This document shows positions 52,929 through 62,265 of a DNA stretch of 64,000 nt, in pieces. This stretch comes from Chthoniobacteraceae bacterium. Lineage in GTDB: Bacteria; Verrucomicrobiota; Verrucomicrobiia; Chthoniobacterales; Chthoniobacteraceae. Position 1 is the first letter of the stretch; every line of letters begins with the position of its first letter. The notes beneath the pieces were generated by a model. The model was given only the letters and a program-made list of their open reading frames with translations. It had not been told where the DNA came from and made no database searches. The DNA is taken from positions 54,533-118,532 of the forward strand of contig CANJZW010000003.1 in NCBI GenBank assembly GCA_947479475.1, read 5' to 3'. Both the position numbers and the translations under genes were made by a program.

Positions 52929-54875
52929 GTGAATGCGTTTTACTCGAGGTGTGCGGCCGCCGTCATCGCACTCCTCTTGTGCCGGAGTGTGAGTGCACAG
53001 ACTTGGCTAAATTCTGGCATTCACAAGATCGAGTCCCAGATCCTTGAGGTTGGCAGGGAGCTGGAGCAGTGTCCGGTCATCCCCAGCATTCAGGTGACTT
53101 CCAACGCCGGCTTCCACAGCGGGTTCGCGCCGAGAATGGATTCCGCACGATGGGTGCAGGTCGACTTGGGTGAAGAATATACAATCGATTCTGTGGTGGT
53201 CGTTCCCGCCTCCATCAATGGAGCGGGAGCTTACGGGTTTCCTAACAAGTTCCGCATTGAAACATCCCGGGACGCGCTCTTGAGCGAACCCGAACTACTC
53301 GTTGAAACCACAGTAGAAGATCCGTCCAGTATCTTGCCCCATTTTGTAACGACGGGCGGTAGGCGGGCGCGTTATGTGCGGTTTACGGCTTTAAGTCTCG
53401 CTCCACAACCACGGCTTAATTCGCGGTTTATCTTTTGCCTTGGAGAGCTTTTGGTTTTCAGCGGAGGTAGAAATGTAGCGTTACAAGGGGCGGTGCTGGC
53501 CCCCAATTCTGTGGAGACTTTACCGACGTGGTCCCCTAAACACCTTGTGGATGGCTCCTACGCGTTGGGCATTCCCGCCCTTCCTATCGGCTCCGCAAGC
53601 AACGGCTGGCATAGTCAAATTTTCCAACAGCCAAACACCGAGGTCTGGGTGCAAGTCGACCTTGGCGGTCCCCGCACCCTGGACGAAATTCGCCTCATTC
53701 CCGCACACCCCCGGGACTATCCCGACAGAACAGGCTTTGGGTTCCCTCTGAGATTTAAAATTGAAACCTCCCTTTCAGAAAACTTCTCGGAATCCTCAAT
53801 GGTGTTTGATTGTCGCCATGCTGATTTTGCCAATCCTGGGGACACGAAGGTCGCGTTTCCCTTGGCAAGTCATGCGGCGCGATTCATCCGGATGACGGCC
53901 GTAAAACTCTGGGAGCGGAGCAGTGATTTTGTGTTCGCCCTCGGAGAGTTAGAGGCATACGAGGGCCACGAAAATATCGCACGGGCCTCGCGGGTTGTCG
54001 CCTCGGATTCCACGAACCACGTTTCTTGGAAACCGGAACTTTTGGTGGATGGGATCGGGGGAGCCGGAATGCTTCTCGATGAGGAGACTTGGCTTCAAGG
54101 TCTCTCACAGCGGCGCCTGCTCCTGGCAAAGCGGGAGTTGTTCACAAGGTGGCAGATTGAAGAAGCGAAGCAGGTTCAGACGCGGACAGGAGGGCTGTCC
54201 GTGGGATTCGTCGTGCTCACTTTTGGAGTCATTGGCCTTCTCGTGCTGCGCGGGCGTGCCCTTCGGCGACGCGAACTTGAGGTCTTGCGGCAACAAATTT
54301 CACGGGATCTCCACGACGACGTGGGAAGCAATCTTTGTAGTATCAGGCTAATGGCTGAGATGAGTGGCACCACCGAGGACGGGCGGCTCCCGGCAGAGGT
54401 TCTTTCTGAGATCAGTCTCATGGCGGAAGCTGGCACGGAATCACTGCGTGATATGGTTTGGCTCTTGAAGGAAGGGGGGCAGCCCAAAATTGGGATCCTT
54501 GTCGAAAAAATGCGGAGTGTTGCTGGAGCATTGCTCCTCAACATGGACTGGTCTTTTAGATCCGAGGGAGTTCCCGCTGAGGCTGTTGCGCCTTTATCGT
54601 TTCACCGTGATCTGTTGTTCATTCTTCGGGAAGCTTTGCACAACGTCGTCAAACACGCTGGCGCTCCTTCGGTCGATATTCAGCTCAGGTGGACTGTAGC
54701 AGGAGTGGAATTGTCAGTGGCGGACACCGGTCGGGGGTTTGACCCGAATCATCCGTCCGGAGGCGACGGAATAGAGAATATGCGATACCGGGCGGGTCAG
54801 TTAAGAGGAACGCTGTTGATGGAGCGTCACCCCAATGGAGGAACGCACCTCGTTGTTAAAATTCCAAAACCATGA
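52929..54875 (+). CDS. Sensor histidine kinase with two periplasmic discoidin-like domains
   Basis: The 648-residue protein has a signal-like N-terminus (about residues 8-23), two F5/8 type C (discoidin)-like modules (about 55-178 and 195-345, each with WVQVDLG or VWVQVDLG), one membrane helix (about 422-441) and a NarL-type kinase core: phospho-acceptor His462 in SRDLHDDVGSNL, then an ATPase domain (EALHNVVKHAG, DTGRGFDP). The start is a GTG with GGAGGAAG about 13 bases upstream. It overlaps its response regulator by ATGA. Discoidin modules usually bind sugars, so a polysaccharide fragment is a plausible signal. Confidence 0.9.
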   Translation: MNAFYSRCAAAVIALLLCRSVSAQTWLNSGIHKIESQILEVGRELEQCPVIPSIQVTSNAGFHSGFAPRMDSARWVQVDLGEEYTIDSVVVVPASINGAGAYGFPNKFRIETSRDALLSEPELLVETTVEDPSSILPHFVTTGGRRARYVRFTALSLAPQPRLNSRFIFCLGELLVFSGGRNVALQGAVLAPNSVETLPTWSPKHLVDGSYALGIPALPIGSASNGWHSQIFQQPNTEVWVQVDLGGPRTLDEIRLIPAHPRDYPDRTGFGFPLRFKIETSLSENFSESSMVFDCRHADFANPGDTKVAFPLASHAARFIRMTAVKLWERSSDFVFALGELEAYEGHENIARASRVVASDSTNHVSWKPELLVDGIGGAGMLLDEETWLQGLSQRRLLLAKRELFTRWQIEEAKQVQTRTGGLSVGFVVLTFGVIGLLVLRGRALRRRELEVLRQQISRDLHDDVGSNLCSIRLMAEMSGTTEDGRLPAEVLSEISLMAEAGTESLRDMVWLLKEGGQPKIGILVEKMRSVAGALLLNMDWSFRSEGVPAEAVAPLSFHRDLLFILREALHNVVKHAGAPSVDIQLRWTVAGVELSVADTGRGFDPNHPSGGDGIENMRYRAGQLRGTLLMERHPNGGTHLVVKIPKP

Positions 54876-55507
54876 ACGCCGTTTGGATTGTTGATGATCA
54901 TAGTGCGTTTCGTAAAACGCTTGCGCGACTCATTGAAGGAAGCGAAGTGCCAATCGAAACAAAGTTGTTCGCCTCCTGTGAAGAGGCGCTTTTGGCGCTT
55001 GGCTCCGAAGCACCGCCCGCCCTCATTCTTCTGGATATCGGCCTGCGTGGAATGAGCGGGATTGATGGGATTCCCCTGTTCAAAAAACAATGCGTAGGCA
55101 CGGCAATCGTGGTGCTCACAGTCTTTGAGGACGATGACAAGCTGTTCAGGGCGATTTGCTCAGGAGCCAATGGATACATTTTAAAAACTCAAGCCGCTCA
55201 TGAGATTTTGCAATCGGTAGGTTCCGCTCTCGCGGGCGGCGCGCCGATGACCCCAAGGATCGCTCGCCGGGTGCTTGAGATGTTTGCGAATCTGGCACCA
55301 AAAAAACAAGCCAACTACGGGTTGAGTGTGCGCGAAGCGGAGGTCTTGCAGTGCATTGTGGACGGGCTCTTGAAAAAGCAAATTGCCGAGCGTCTTGAAC
55401 TGAGCGGGCACACCGTAGATTCGTATTTGCGAAGGGTCTATGAAAAGCTGCATGTGAATTCCCGGAGCGGAGCGGTGTCGAAAGCCATCAAGGAGAATAT
55501 CGTGTGA
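54872..55507 (+). CDS. NarL/LuxR-family response regulator
   Basis: The 211-residue protein has a receiver domain with the phospho-acceptor Asp in LILLDIGLRG (about residue 55) and a C-terminal LuxR-type helix-turn-helix (LSVREAEVLQCIVDGLLKKQ, then HTVDSYLRRVYEKLHV). It overlaps the discoidin-domain kinase by ATGA, so the two form one signalling pair. Its likely target is the PSD1/DUF1501 transcript 135 bases downstream. Confidence 0.94.
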   Translation: MNAVWIVDDHSAFRKTLARLIEGSEVPIETKLFASCEEALLALGSEAPPALILLDIGLRGMSGIDGIPLFKKQCVGTAIVVLTVFEDDDKLFRAICSGANGYILKTQAAHEILQSVGSALAGGAPMTPRIARRVLEMFANLAPKKQANYGLSVREAEVLQCIVDGLLKKQIAERLELSGHTVDSYLRRVYEKLHVNSRSGAVSKAIKENIV

Positions 55508-55559
55508 AGCTTGTTCTAGAGCTGCTTAAAAACAGGCACCCGTCCACTCTAACCATTCC

Positions 55560-55606
55560 GGCATGACAGCCTGGCATGACGATCCGTTGCCCACGCGTTC
55601 GCGTGG
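55560..55606. promoter_or_regulatory. Direct repeats and palindrome upstream of the PSD1 gene
   Basis: GGCATGAC occurs at 55560-55567 and 55573-55580 (13-base period), followed by the 16-base palindrome CCACGCG-TT-CGCGTGG at 55591-55606. They lie between the response regulator stop and the PSD1 start at 55643 and are candidate binding sites for the regulator. Confidence 0.4.
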
Positions 55607-55642
55607 CATACAAGGAGGCTTTATTTTGATAAACTTCGAACG

Positions 55643-58600
55643 ATGCCCCTCCTATTGGTTATCTTCATCGTCTGTGTTTTCCCGGCCGTTTCGGCCCGTG
55701 CAAGCTCCGTGGACTTCGTCCGGGAGGTGAAGCCTCTTTTTGAAAAGCACTGCCTCAAGTGCCACGGGCCGGACAAACAGAAGAGCGGTTATCGATTGGA
55801 TGTAAAGGAGATCGCTCTAAAGGGAGGGGAAGCGCATTCACCCAACATCGTCCCGGGAAATCCCGAAAAAAGCCCGCTTCTGCGTTTCATCTCGGGTGAT
55901 GAACCCGACATGCGGATGCCGCCCAAAGGGGATTTGCTGAATCTACAGGAACGGCGGGTCCTGGAGTCTTGGATTTCTTCCGGTGCGACGTGGCCCGAAA
56001 AGGAGTCCATTCAGATAGCCAGCCCCACCGATTGGTGGTCGCTCAAACCGCTTCGAACACCTGCCCTGCCTTCGCTTGAGGGAAACCCGATCGACGCCTT
56101 CGTGAAGGCGCGCCTCGCGCAAGAGGGATGGACGGCCTCTCCCGGGGCAGACAGGCAGACGCTCTTGCGGCGTGTCACTTTTGATCTTACCGGGTTGCCA
56201 CCCTCACCGGAGGAGCTCGATACCTTTCTGGCAGACAAAACCCCGGACGCGTACCCGCATCTGGTGGACCGTCTTTTGGCAAGCCCACGGTACGGAGAGC
56301 GCTGGGCGCGGCATTGGCTCGATGTTGTTCACTACGGGGATACGCACGGGTATGACAAAGATAAGCCCCGTCCAAATGCCTGGCCGTACAGAGACTACGT
56401 GATTCGGGCCTTGAACGAAGACAAGCCCTACGCGCAGTTTGTGCGTGAGCAAATCGCCGGTGACGTTCTTTTTCCAGGCTCCACCGACGGTATTGAGGCG
56501 CTCGGATTTCTAGCGGCTGGCCCCTGGGACTACATTGGCCACGCAGAGGTGGCGGAGACAAAGACGGACGGAAAAATTGCCAGGCACTTGGACAGAGACG
56601 ACATGGTCGCCAACACGATGGGCACCTTTTGCGCGACGACAATCCACTGCGCCCAGTGTCACAACCACAAGTTCGATCCCATCACTCAAGAGGACTATTA
56701 CTCCCTCCACGCAGTCTACTCAGCCATTGATCGGACCGATAAAAAATATTTCGGAGACGCGGCTCTAACTGCGAAGTACGGGGTGCTGGACGCGGCACTT
56801 CGGAAAACAGCAACGGAGATTTCCACGTTTGAAAAACAGTCGGAAAAGGAGGCGGGAGAAGCGCTCGTGGCGCTCGACGCCTCGTTGGCGGAGGCGCGGA
56901 AATCCCGTCCGGCAGCCCGCCCGGAGTCGGGTTTTCACAGTCTCGTGAGCGCGGAACAGGAGACGCTAAAATGGGTGCAAGTAGACCTTGGGCGGAAAGT
57001 GCTTACCCAAAAAATAGCGGTTGCCGGATGTTACGATGATTTTAACAAAATCGGGGCGGGGTTCGGCTTCCCGCTCCGGTACAAAATCGAGGCTTCGAAT
57101 GACCCCGAATTTAAGGACGGCGTCCATACGCTTGTGGATCGCAGTGCCGAGGATCAGCCTAATCCCGGAACCGCCCTGCAAGTGGTCGCAATCGATTCGG
57201 TTTCGATGCAATACCTCCGTTTTAGTGCGACGAAACTGGCACCCCGGAAAGGGGATTTTATTCTGGCGCTTTCAGAGCTGCTGGTGTTCGACGCTGCTGG
57301 TGAAAATGTGGCGAAGGGTGCTCGCGTGACTTCTCTTGACTCAATTGAGGCTGGAGCACGCTGGGCGCGGAAGAATCTCACGGATGGATTTTACCCCGGA
57401 ATGGAGAGTGCAGCGGGTGAAACCGTGGCTACGTTAGAGAAGAAGCGTGTGGAGTTGATGCGTACAGCGCCCAAACCGGAGACGCTTTCCAAGCTCGCCC
57501 TGGCGAAAGCGGATCGCGTGCGAATCGAAGGGGAAATGAAAGCGTTTCCGGCGCCAAAAATCGCGTATATCGGCGCCGTGCACACGGGCACGGGCTCGTT
57601 CCGTGGCACAGGAGCCGACGGAGGCAAACCCCGGCCGGTATTTTTATTGGCTCGCGGACAGGTGACGCATCCTGGGCGGGAAATGGCGCCCGGAGCCCTC
57701 GCTGCTCTTGCCTTCCTTCCGGCGCGTTTTGCGGTCGCTCCTGACGCGCCAGAGGGAGCGCGGCGGGCGGCTCTGGCGGACTGGGTAGCGGATCCCGCCA
57801 ATCCATTGACGTGGCGCACGATCGTCAACCGAGTGTGGCAGTATCATTTTGGAGCCGGGATTGTGGAGACGCCGGGAGATTTCGGCCGCAACGGTGCGCC
57901 GCCCTCTCATCCTGAAATGCTTGATTGGCTGGCGGCTGAATTTCGAGACGGAGGCGGTTCAATGAAACGGTTGCACCGGCTCATTTTGTTAAGCGATACC
58001 TACAAGCAAGCGTCTGGTTTACGGGTTGAAATGGAGACGAAAGATTCGGGGAATCGTTTGCTCTGGAGACAGAACCGTCGGAAGTTGGAGGCCGAAGCCA
58101 TCCGCGATGCCGTATTGGCGGCTTCGGGGAATCTTGATCTGTCGATGGGCGGTTCCGGGTGGCAGGATTTCGTTGTGGAACAACCAGCCCACTCTCCCCA
58201 CTACCGGTACGATCTGCACGATCCTCTGGATGCCAAAACGTACCGCCGCTCCATTTACCGCTTCATTGTGCGCTCACAAACGCAGCCTTGGATGACTTCT
58301 CTGGATTGTGCGGATCCCTCGATGCGGGTCGACCGGCGCAACGAAAGTTTGTCTCCGCTGCAGGCTCTCGCGTTGCTCAATAATGGATTTCTGCTGACTC
58401 AGGCGGAAGCGTTGGCAAACCGCGCCCGGGCCGAAGCATCAGACCCCGCTGGGCAGCTAGAGCGCGCGTTTCGATTGGCGTTAAGCCGGCAACCCACTTC
58501 GGTCGAGGCCGGGGAATTGGGGGTGTATGCCGCGAAGAACGGTCTTCCTCAGACGTGCCGCATTTTATTGAACCTCAATGAGTTTTCGTTTGTGGATTGA
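55643..58600 (+). CDS. PSD1-type cytochrome protein with discoidin-like module
   Basis: The 985-residue protein has a signal peptide, a heme-binding CLKCH in the PSC1-type cytochrome c domain (about residues 31-100), DUF1549 (about 150-370, with CAQCHNHKFDP), a discoidin-like module (about 430-560, WVQVDLG and GFGFPLRYKIEAS), and DUF1553 (about 700-985). Such proteins are typical of Planctomycetota and Verrucomicrobiota and occur beside DUF1501 genes, as here; function is thought to lie in breakdown of complex polysaccharides. The discoidin module closely resembles those in the nearby sensor kinase. Confidence 0.92.
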   Translation: MPLLLVIFIVCVFPAVSARASSVDFVREVKPLFEKHCLKCHGPDKQKSGYRLDVKEIALKGGEAHSPNIVPGNPEKSPLLRFISGDEPDMRMPPKGDLLNLQERRVLESWISSGATWPEKESIQIASPTDWWSLKPLRTPALPSLEGNPIDAFVKARLAQEGWTASPGADRQTLLRRVTFDLTGLPPSPEELDTFLADKTPDAYPHLVDRLLASPRYGERWARHWLDVVHYGDTHGYDKDKPRPNAWPYRDYVIRALNEDKPYAQFVREQIAGDVLFPGSTDGIEALGFLAAGPWDYIGHAEVAETKTDGKIARHLDRDDMVANTMGTFCATTIHCAQCHNHKFDPITQEDYYSLHAVYSAIDRTDKKYFGDAALTAKYGVLDAALRKTATEISTFEKQSEKEAGEALVALDASLAEARKSRPAARPESGFHSLVSAEQETLKWVQVDLGRKVLTQKIAVAGCYDDFNKIGAGFGFPLRYKIEASNDPEFKDGVHTLVDRSAEDQPNPGTALQVVAIDSVSMQYLRFSATKLAPRKGDFILALSELLVFDAAGENVAKGARVTSLDSIEAGARWARKNLTDGFYPGMESAAGETVATLEKKRVELMRTAPKPETLSKLALAKADRVRIEGEMKAFPAPKIAYIGAVHTGTGSFRGTGADGGKPRPVFLLARGQVTHPGREMAPGALAALAFLPARFAVAPDAPEGARRAALADWVADPANPLTWRTIVNRVWQYHFGAGIVETPGDFGRNGAPPSHPEMLDWLAAEFRDGGGSMKRLHRLILLSDTYKQASGLRVEMETKDSGNRLLWRQNRRKLEAEAIRDAVLAASGNLDLSMGGSGWQDFVVEQPAHSPHYRYDLHDPLDAKTYRRSIYRFIVRSQTQPWMTSLDCADPSMRVDRRNESLSPLQALALLNNGFLLTQAEALANRARAEASDPAGQLERAFRLALSRQPTSVEAGELGVYAAKNGLPQTCRILLNLNEFSFVD

Positions 58601-58638
58601 GGTCCGGAAGTAGCAGGCCCTCGCAAGATTCTCTGTTT

Positions 58639-60138
58639 ATGAACACTTCCCCGTTTCATTCCCCGTTCCACTCCGGTCCTTTAAGCCGCCGGGATTTTCT
58701 TTGGCAGTCCGGAGGCGGGTTGGGAGGTGTTGCGCTCGCCTCGATGTTCAGTTCTGAAACAAGTGCGCGGGCGGAGGCGGGTGTTGCCGGCGGGCTCGTT
58801 TCGCCTTCCTTTGGCAAGGCCAAGCGTGTGGTGCAGTTTTTTATGGCGGGCGCAGCGAGCCATCTGGATCTTTTCGATTTCAAGCCCGAGCTCATCAAGC
58901 ACCACGGAAAGCCGAGCGACTTTGGAGAACCGGTTGAAGCGTTTCAAAACGGTCTTGGTCCGTGGCTGCGCCCCGTTTGGGATTTTAAGCCCTATGGCCA
59001 GTCTGGAAAGATGCTGGGAGAACCCGTTGCGGCTCTTGGGGGTGTGGTGGATGAAATGGCCTTTATCCACAACATGGTGAGCAAGTCTGGCGTGCACTCC
59101 GCGGCCACCCTTCTGCAGGCGACGGGGTTTCAGTTGCCGGGATTTCCGGGGGCGGGCTGCTGGGTGAGTTACGGGCTCGGATCAATGAACGAGAATCTAC
59201 CTGCGTTTGTGGTGCTGCCCGACCATCGCGGATTCGGCTCCAACGGGGTGAAGAATTGGGACAGCGCGTTCCTTCCCTCGCAGCATAGCGGAACGGTGAT
59301 TTATCCTGGAACCGAGACGCCTATCGCCGACTTGTTTCCTCACAAGTCGGGCACCTTCATCCGGCCTGAGGGGGAGACCGAGGGGCGTGAGTTGCTCGCC
59401 TCGCTGAACCGGCGCCATGCCGCGGGGCATCCGGGCGATCAGCGCTTGGAGGCTCGTATTCGAAGCTACGAACTTGCAGCGCGGATGCAATTAGCGGCGC
59501 CGGAGGCCTTGAATCTCAAGGATGAACCAGCCCACGTGCTGCGTCTTTATGGAATTGAAGGAGGGCCGGAGACGTGGCCCAAAGAGATCAACGCAAAGGA
59601 GGAGAGTTATTATTTCGCCCAGAAATGCTTGGCGGCCAGACGCCTGTTAGAAAGAGGCGTGCGGTTTGTGCAGGTCTGGAGTGGTAATGATAACGGTTTC
59701 CCTCGCCGTAATTGGGACTCCCACGAAGACATAGACCGGGATCACGGCCCGCTTGCGACCGGGATGGCCAGGGGGTGTGCGGCATTTATTGCGGACCTCA
59801 AGCAGCGTGGACTGCTCGAAGACACCGTGATTCTCTGGACTACTGAGTTCGGCCGGATGCCCTCCTCGCAGGGAGGAAAGGGTCGCGATCACAACCCGTT
59901 TGTTTTCACCAACTGGCTTTGCGGCGGGGGAATACGCGGTGGAATCACGCACGGGGAAAGCGACCAGTGGGGATACAAGCCGTTGGATCGCAAGAACCCA
60001 ACTCAGGTCTACGATGTCCATGCGACCCTGCTGCACCTGCTGGGTATCGACCACATCAAACTCACTTCCCGGCACAACGGCATCGACCGGCGTCTGACCG
60101 ATGTCCACGGCCATGTGATTAACGAGATTCTCGCCTGA
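58639..60138 (+). CDS. DUF1501 family protein (Tat-exported)
   Basis: I start at the ATG at 58639 (499 residues); a TTG overlapping the PSD1 stop is the alternative. A twin-arginine signal SRRDFLWQSGGG is followed by a hydrophobic stretch, so it is exported folded. DUF1501 belongs to the alkaline phosphatase/sulfatase-like fold; TTEFGRMPSSQGGKGRDHNPF and an earlier FMAGAASHLDLFD are the conserved blocks. It is always found with PSD1-type partners in this group. Confidence 0.93.
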   Translation: MNTSPFHSPFHSGPLSRRDFLWQSGGGLGGVALASMFSSETSARAEAGVAGGLVSPSFGKAKRVVQFFMAGAASHLDLFDFKPELIKHHGKPSDFGEPVEAFQNGLGPWLRPVWDFKPYGQSGKMLGEPVAALGGVVDEMAFIHNMVSKSGVHSAATLLQATGFQLPGFPGAGCWVSYGLGSMNENLPAFVVLPDHRGFGSNGVKNWDSAFLPSQHSGTVIYPGTETPIADLFPHKSGTFIRPEGETEGRELLASLNRRHAAGHPGDQRLEARIRSYELAARMQLAAPEALNLKDEPAHVLRLYGIEGGPETWPKEINAKEESYYFAQKCLAARRLLERGVRFVQVWSGNDNGFPRRNWDSHEDIDRDHGPLATGMARGCAAFIADLKQRGLLEDTVILWTTEFGRMPSSQGGKGRDHNPFVFTNWLCGGGIRGGITHGESDQWGYKPLDRKNPTQVYDVHATLLHLLGIDHIKLTSRHNGIDRRLTDVHGHVINEILA

Positions 60139-60145
60139 GGCAGAA

Positions 60146-60179
60146 GCCTCCCGCTCGCCGCAAATGCGGGGCGCGAGGC
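60146..60179. terminator. Imperfect hairpin between convergent DUF1501 and coaC genes
   Basis: GCCTC at 60146-60150 pairs with GAGGC at 60175-60179, and most inner bases pair around a CAAAT loop. It sits between two convergent stop codons and has A-rich flanks, so it may act as a bidirectional terminator. The T-run is weak. Confidence 0.4.
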
Positions 60180-60189
60180 ACCCACAAAA

Positions 60190-60738
60190 TCAGGCGGGCG
60201 GGAACAAAAGAGTCTTCGCCGCCGCGACGATTTCCGCTGGTTCCATCATTCGGCCAAGGCCCTCGTACCCGCACGCGAGCAGTCCCTCCGCAGGACCGAT
60301 GAAGTGAGCGCCGCGGCTTTTCAACGTGAGCACGTTTTGCTGTGTTGCCGCGTGATGCCACATGTTGCCGTTCATCGCTGGAGCGATAAGAAGTGGGGCC
60401 CGGGTGGCCAGCGCAATTTCTGCAAGGGGATGCCCCGCCAAACCCAATGCCAGTTCAGCGATCACGTTTGCGGACGCCGGCGCAATCAGCAGCAACGAGG
60501 CGCGGTCTGCCAATGCGATGTGTACGGGTTTCCAATCGGCGCGATCGGCTGCGGAGGGGCAGACGACTGGGTTGCGTGAAAGGGTCTGAAGCGTGAGTGG
60601 GGTGATGAAGCGCTCGGAGGCGGCGGTCATGACGACGTGCACTTCGCAGCCTTCCTTGACTAGCCGACTGGCGATGTCAGGGGCCTTGTAGGCCGCTATC
60701 GAGCCGGTGACTCCGAGGATGACGATGGGGGCATTCAT
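60190..60738 (-). CDS. coaC: Phosphopantothenoylcysteine decarboxylase, stand-alone CoaC
   Basis: CoaC is the flavoprotein that decarboxylates 4'-phosphopantothenoylcysteine in CoA synthesis. The 182-residue protein has the active His in VHIALADRA, PAMNGNMW and the ACGYEGLGRM loop with its catalytic Cys. In most bacteria CoaC is fused to CoaB; here it stands alone, so a separate CoaB must exist elsewhere. It overlaps gmk by ATGA. Confidence 0.94.
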   Translation of the reverse strand: MNAPIVILGVTGSIAAYKAPDIASRLVKEGCEVHVVMTAASERFITPLTLQTLSRNPVVCPSAADRADWKPVHIALADRASLLLIAPASANVIAELALGLAGHPLAEIALATRAPLLIAPAMNGNMWHHAATQQNVLTLKSRGAHFIGPAEGLLACGYEGLGRMMEPAEIVAAAKTLLFPPA

Positions 60739-61373
60739 CGTGGCCCCTCATTTTGAAGCCTGGAAGTCCGGAGTCGTTCGGTTTCCATAATCGTCCTGAA
60801 GCGCTGTTGGTCCTCCACGGGGTTGCCGCTGACGAGCAGGTACTGGTATTCGCGCCAGCATTGCATTTCGAGAATCGCGTTGTGCAGGCGAAGCTGCAAC
60901 TGCTCCGGATTTTCTGTCCCCCGGTTGTGCAGGCGCTGCGTAAGGACTTCCATGCTTGGTGGGGCGAGAAAAACATCGACCAGCGCGCCTGTCACCGCCG
61001 CGTCTCCGCAATGGCGAATGGACCGCGCCCCTTGGACATCAACGTCCACGAGAACATCCGTGCCGAGGGCGAGGTGCTCCTTGATCGCGTCCTTGCGCGT
61101 GCCGTAGAAGTTGCCGTGGACCTGCGCGTATTCCAGAAGGTTTGAGTTTGAGATCTCGGATTCGAACTGCGCTCTGGAGAGAAAGTGGTAGTCCTCTCCG
61201 TTTTTTTCGCCAGGGCGTGGGTTTCGGGTGGTACAGGAGACGGAGTAAAGAAAGTCGCCGAAGTGCCGGATACCGTTGAGCAGGGTGCTTTTCCCAGCTC
61301 CCGAGGGCGCGGAAATAACGAACAGAATCCCGCTGCGGCGGGGGTGGAAGGGGAGGTCTGAGGGAGTGCTCAC
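60735..61373 (-). CDS. gmk: Guanylate kinase
   Basis: Gmk phosphorylates GMP to GDP. The 212-residue protein has P-loop SAPSGAGKST (about residues 20-29), the GMP-binding SCTTRNPRPGEKNGEDYHF and the DVDVQGARSIR block. Length is normal. The gene lies 4 bases after yicC and overlaps coaC, matching the common yicC-gmk-coaBC order in bacteria. Confidence 0.98.
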   Translation of the reverse strand: MSTPSDLPFHPRRSGILFVISAPSGAGKSTLLNGIRHFGDFLYSVSCTTRNPRPGEKNGEDYHFLSRAQFESEISNSNLLEYAQVHGNFYGTRKDAIKEHLALGTDVLVDVDVQGARSIRHCGDAAVTGALVDVFLAPPSMEVLTQRLHNRGTENPEQLQLRLHNAILEMQCWREYQYLLVSGNPVEDQQRFRTIMETERLRTSRLQNEGPR

Positions 61374-61377
61374 GGCG

Positions 61378-62253
61378 CTATTCGATGTTTTGGATTTGTT
61401 CGCGGATCTTCTCCAGCTCGGCTTTTCCAGCCACCACCCAGTGGGAGATTTGGGCGTCGTTTGATTTCACACCCAGCGTGTTAAACTCCCTCGCGATTTC
61501 CTGCGTGAGAAACTCCAACGTGCGTCCCACAGGGCCGGCGGTGAGCAGAATGTTTTCCATCTGCGTGAAGTGGCTGCGGAGGCGTGTTAATTCTTCACTG
61601 ATGTCGCTGCGGTCGGCAAACAGCGCGAGTTCGCGCAGGAGACGTTCGTCGGAGAGGGGGATCTCAATTTCGGCGGTCCTGAGGCGTTCAAGCAACAGCG
61701 TCCGGTACTGGATTGTGATGTCGGGTGCGCGCCCGTGGATGCAGTTCACACACTCGCGCAGCGCGTTCAGGCGCTCCGAGAAATCCCGCGCCAGAGCGGC
61801 GCCCTCCGTTTCGCGCATCGCAAGGAGCGCTTCGAGGGCGGCATCGAGAGCCTCAACCAGAACGGGCCAGATCATCTCGGGATCCACGTCCTGTCCCGGC
61901 GAGAGAAGCACCCCGGGGGCGCGGAGAACCGCGTCGAGGGAGATTGCGCCCTCGAGCCCCAGTTTTTGCTGTAGGCGGCGCATCGCTTCCGCATACAGGC
62001 CAGCGAGGGGTTCATCGATGACTTGCAGCGAGGCGGCGTCTCCCGTCGGAATGACAGTGACGGAGATGTTCAGGCGCCCGCGGGCAACGCGGGACTGCGC
62101 TTTTTCGCGGATTCTTCCCTCGATGGGCTGGAGGGCGCGCGGCAGGCTGAGGGCGATGTCGATGTGCTTGCGATTGACCGAATGCAGCTCAACGATCAAG
62201 CGCACTGCATTGGTGGCCGCCTCGCCGCGCCCGTAGCCTGTCATGCTGTGCAT
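61378..62253 (-). CDS. yicC: YicC-family endoribonuclease-like protein
   Basis: The 291-residue protein begins MTGYGRGEA, the YicC hallmark, and ends with the DUF1732 block (FLTQEIAREFNTLGVKSND). YicC proteins are metal-dependent RNases that affect small RNA turnover in E. coli. It starts the minus-strand run yicC-gmk-coaC. Confidence 0.93.
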   Translation of the reverse strand: MHSMTGYGRGEAATNAVRLIVELHSVNRKHIDIALSLPRALQPIEGRIREKAQSRVARGRLNISVTVIPTGDAASLQVIDEPLAGLYAEAMRRLQQKLGLEGAISLDAVLRAPGVLLSPGQDVDPEMIWPVLVEALDAALEALLAMRETEGAALARDFSERLNALRECVNCIHGRAPDITIQYRTLLLERLRTAEIEIPLSDERLLRELALFADRSDISEELTRLRSHFTQMENILLTAGPVGRTLEFLTQEIAREFNTLGVKSNDAQISHWVVAGKAELEKIREQIQNIE

Positions 62254-62265
62254 ACGGGAGGCAGG

